Of a DNA stretch of 14,340 nt, positions 12,996 to 14,340 are shown piece after piece (positions within the stretch are counted from its first letter, which is position 1; the number at the start of each line of letters is the position of its first letter). The stretch covers positions 1 to 14,340 of the forward strand of contig JAUXFI010000024.1 in assembly GCA_030620125.1 (NCBI GenBank). The letters run 5' to 3'. Both the position numbers and the translations under genes were made by a program. The stretch comes from Anaerolineae bacterium. GTDB lineage: Bacteria > Chloroflexota > Anaerolineae > B4-G1. The notes below the pieces were generated by a model. It did not search any database, was not told the DNA's origin, and was given only the letters and a program-made list of their open reading frames with translations.

Positions 12996-13912
12996 TGTGC
13001 GCCTATCTTTTTCCGGGCCAGGGCTCCCAGTACGTGGGAATGGGGCGCGATCTCTGCGACTGCTCCCCCGTGGCCCGCGCCGTGTTCGACCAGGCTGACA
13101 GCATCCTGGACGTTGCTTTGTCGCAACTGTGTTTCGATGGGCCAGCCGAGTTACTGAACGACACGTTCAACACACAGCCAGCCATCCTTGTCACGAGCAT
13201 AGCCGCGCTGCGCGTGTTGGAAGAAGGCGGGCTGGACAGCCCGGCCTACGTTGCCGGGCACAGCATGGGAGAGTTCAGCGCGCTGGTGGCGGCGGGGGCG
13301 CTCTCTTTCGAGGACGGGTTGAGGCTCGTGCGCGAGCGCGGCCGCTTGATGAAGCAGGCCGGTGAGCAAAGCCCAGGGGGGATGGCGGCTGTGCTGGGGC
13401 TGGAGCGCGAGCCGCTGGAAGAAATCTGCGCCGCAGTGCGTGAGCAGAGCGGAGAGTATGCCGGCATCGCCAACGACAATTGCCCCGGCCAACTGGTCAT
13501 CTCTGGGACGGCGGATGCGCTGGAGCGGGCGATGGAGTTGGCAAAGGAGCAGGGAGCCAGGCGGGTGGTCCGGCTGGCCGTGAGCATCGCCGCCCATTCC
13601 CCCATGATGGCCGAGGCCGCCACCGAGTTCCGCCGCCTCCTCGACGTCACGCCGTTCCACGAGCCAACTGTCCCTATCGTAGCCAACGCCACCGCCAGCC
13701 CCCTCAGCGACCCCGACGACATCCGCGACGCGCTGGGGCGGCAACTCACCTCGGCCGTGCGTTGGACCGAGTCGCTGCGCTGGATGATCGGGCAGGGGGT
13801 GATACGCTTCGTCGAGATCGGCCCGAAGGAGGTGCTCACCGGTCTCCTGCGGCGCATAGACCGCACGGTGGAGAGGTTGAGCACCGCTCAGGCGCTGGGC
13901 GGCGAGGCATGA
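12983..13912 (+). CDS. fabD: malonyl-CoA:ACP transacylase
   Basis: Transfers malonyl from CoA to ACP to supply the extender units used by FabF. It has 309 residues, normal for the family. Marks: AYLFPGQGSQYVGMG (7-21), TQPAILVTSIAALRVL (64-79), the nucleophile elbow GHSMGEFSAL (92-101, Ser94), Arg119 (RERGRLM), NDNCPGQLVISG (164-175), catalytic His205 in SIAAHSPMM, and FVEIGPKEVLTGL near the end. The start is unusual: the ATG belongs to a heptamer repeat and has no Shine-Dalgarno within range (GAGG at 12953-12956 is 26 nt away). A TTG at 12995 (residue 5) would give a more typical N-terminus but also lacks a ribosome site. Probably co-transcribed with rpmF. Confidence 0.95.
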   Translation: MRKTLCAYLFPGQGSQYVGMGRDLCDCSPVARAVFDQADSILDVALSQLCFDGPAELLNDTFNTQPAILVTSIAALRVLEEGGLDSPAYVAGHSMGEFSALVAAGALSFEDGLRLVRERGRLMKQAGEQSPGGMAAVLGLEREPLEEICAAVREQSGEYAGIANDNCPGQLVISGTADALERAMELAKEQGARRVVRLAVSIAAHSPMMAEAATEFRRLLDVTPFHEPTVPIVANATASPLSDPDDIRDALGRQLTSAVRWTESLRWMIGQGVIRFVEIGPKEVLTGLLRRIDRTVERLSTAQALGGEA

Positions 13913-14001
13913 GACGTGAACAGGCGGCGCAGCCAAGACCCGGCTGCCGGGCCTCGCCACCCGCTGTCTCTTGATGAGAGCTATGGCTACTGAGAAAACA
14001 A

Positions 14002-14337
14002 GTGCTCCAGCTACCCAGTAAGCGTTTCATCCGTAGCCACGTCCGTGCGGGGCGTTATCGTCTCACCAAACATGCAACTATTGTCCGGCTGGAACGAGAA
14101 ATCACCGTTGCTGAGATAGAGCAAGCCCTGCTGGACGGCGAGATTATCGAACGATATCTGGATGCCCAACCATACCCGTCCTGTCTCGTACTGGGCTGTT
14201 TGGCTTCAGGAGATCCACTACACGTATCCTCTCAAAAAATTGGGGCAAGAATAATCTCAACGCTCCCAGCCCCCGTCTCGGGGGCGAATTCGCGGAGCAA
14301 ACCTTGTCTGAGCCGCCCCCGGGGACGGGGGCTTTGA
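14002..14337 (+). CDS. DUF4258 protein, 3' end overrun by a palindromic repeat
   Basis: Residues 14-87 match the DUF4258 family, small RelE/HicA-like proteins often found in toxin-antitoxin pairs with zinc-ribbon antitoxins. Marks: HVRAGRYRLTKHA (13-25), ITVAEIEQALLDGEIIERY (34-52), PYPSCLVLG (58-66) and PLHV (72-75), then ARIIST (82-87). In typical members this last strand continues as ITVY-x-PDP; here similarity stops at Thr87, exactly where a palindromic repeat begins (14261), and the remaining 24 codons are read through the repeat. The protein is therefore probably C-terminally altered and may be inactive. The start GTG at 14002 is chosen for fit with the family; ribosome binding is poor. 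The region is less GC-rich than fabD. A partner gene, usually downstream, would lie outside the window. Confidence 0.65.
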   Translation: MLQLPSKRFIRSHVRAGRYRLTKHATIVRLEREITVAEIEQALLDGEIIERYLDAQPYPSCLVLGCLASGDPLHVSSQKIGARIISTLPAPVSGANSRSKPCLSRPRGRGL

Positions 14338-14340
14338 GCG
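14261..14340. repeat. paired REP-like palindromes (BIME-like), reaching the window end
   Basis: Two GC hairpins face each other: GCCCCCG/CGGGGGC with a 3-nt loop (14269-14285) and the same 7-bp stem with a 4-nt loop (14315-14332). The outer ends are also inverted: CGCTC at 14261-14265 against GAGCG at 14336-14340, each two or three bases from an AGCCCCCGTC/GACGGGGGCT arm. A 29-nt spacer with GAATTCGCG separates them. Hairpins inside a larger inverted repeat are the layout of REP pairs or a small non-autonomous element. It may extend beyond the window. Confidence 0.75.

Noticed and set aside
13913..14001. CCCGGCTGCCGGG (13939-13951) as a terminator after fabD, and a 12-codon open frame at 13983
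   Set aside because: The hairpin is short with a 3-nt loop and no T-tract. The tiny frame has a poorly placed purine stretch as ribosome site and no similarity that I can recognise.

Overview
This is a GC-rich stretch (about 60% by eye) of bacterial chromosome, compactly packed with housekeeping genes. The gene mix suggests a Gram-positive-like or deep-branching phylum, most probably Chloroflexota: an Asp23/FakA/DegV block as in Bacillota, a SepIVA/DivIVA-like coiled-coil gene beside coaD and rpmF as in Actinomycetota, a RecG with an N-terminal extension, TTG and GTG starts, and short AT-rich tandem repeats between genes. The phylum is an inference; no rRNA or other marker is present to settle it.

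Layout. (1) Positions 1-306 hold the 3' end of a plus-strand SPFH/SHOCT-type gene, closed by a hairpin (347-383) that can terminate transcription from both sides. (2) Positions 426-3848 form a minus-strand operon read yjbQ > plsX > fabF > a membrane protein with a degenerate NERD-like domain. (3) Positions 3849-4162 are a divergent control region in which two good sigma-70-type promoters face away from each other and share their -35 bases. (4) Positions 4163-11783 form a plus-strand operon: rpe, an Asp23/Gls24 protein, fakA (YloV type), two DegV/FakB-type proteins, recG, coaD. Most junctions are tight or overlapping, but a repeat block sits between fakA and the first degV. (5) Positions 11728-12146 carry an AT-richer CopG-type antitoxin gene flanked by two 59-bp near-perfect copies of the 3' end of coaD. 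(6) Positions 12159-13912 hold a SepIVA-like coiled-coil gene, rpmF with its own perfect-consensus promoter, and fabD, whose start codon lies inside a heptamer repeat. (7) Positions 14002-14340 hold a DUF4258 gene whose 3' end runs into a palindromic repeat pair at the window edge.

How the genes fit together. The common theme is acyl-chain supply for phospholipids. FabD loads malonyl-ACP, FabF elongates, and PlsX interconverts acyl-ACP and acyl-phosphate. FakA with DegV/FakB-type carriers makes acyl-phosphate from free fatty acids, and CoaD supplies CoA, the source of the ACP prosthetic group. The two acyl-phosphate routes, PlsX and Fak, lie on opposite sides of one bidirectional promoter. 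The order resembles a merger of the Bacillus rpe-yloU-yloV-recG block with the enterobacterial rpmF-plsX-fabD-fabF block. No wholly new system is evident. The points most worth checking are the duplicated coaD tail around the antitoxin gene, the shared -35 promoter pair, the repeat-derived fabD start, and the repeat-truncated DUF4258 gene.
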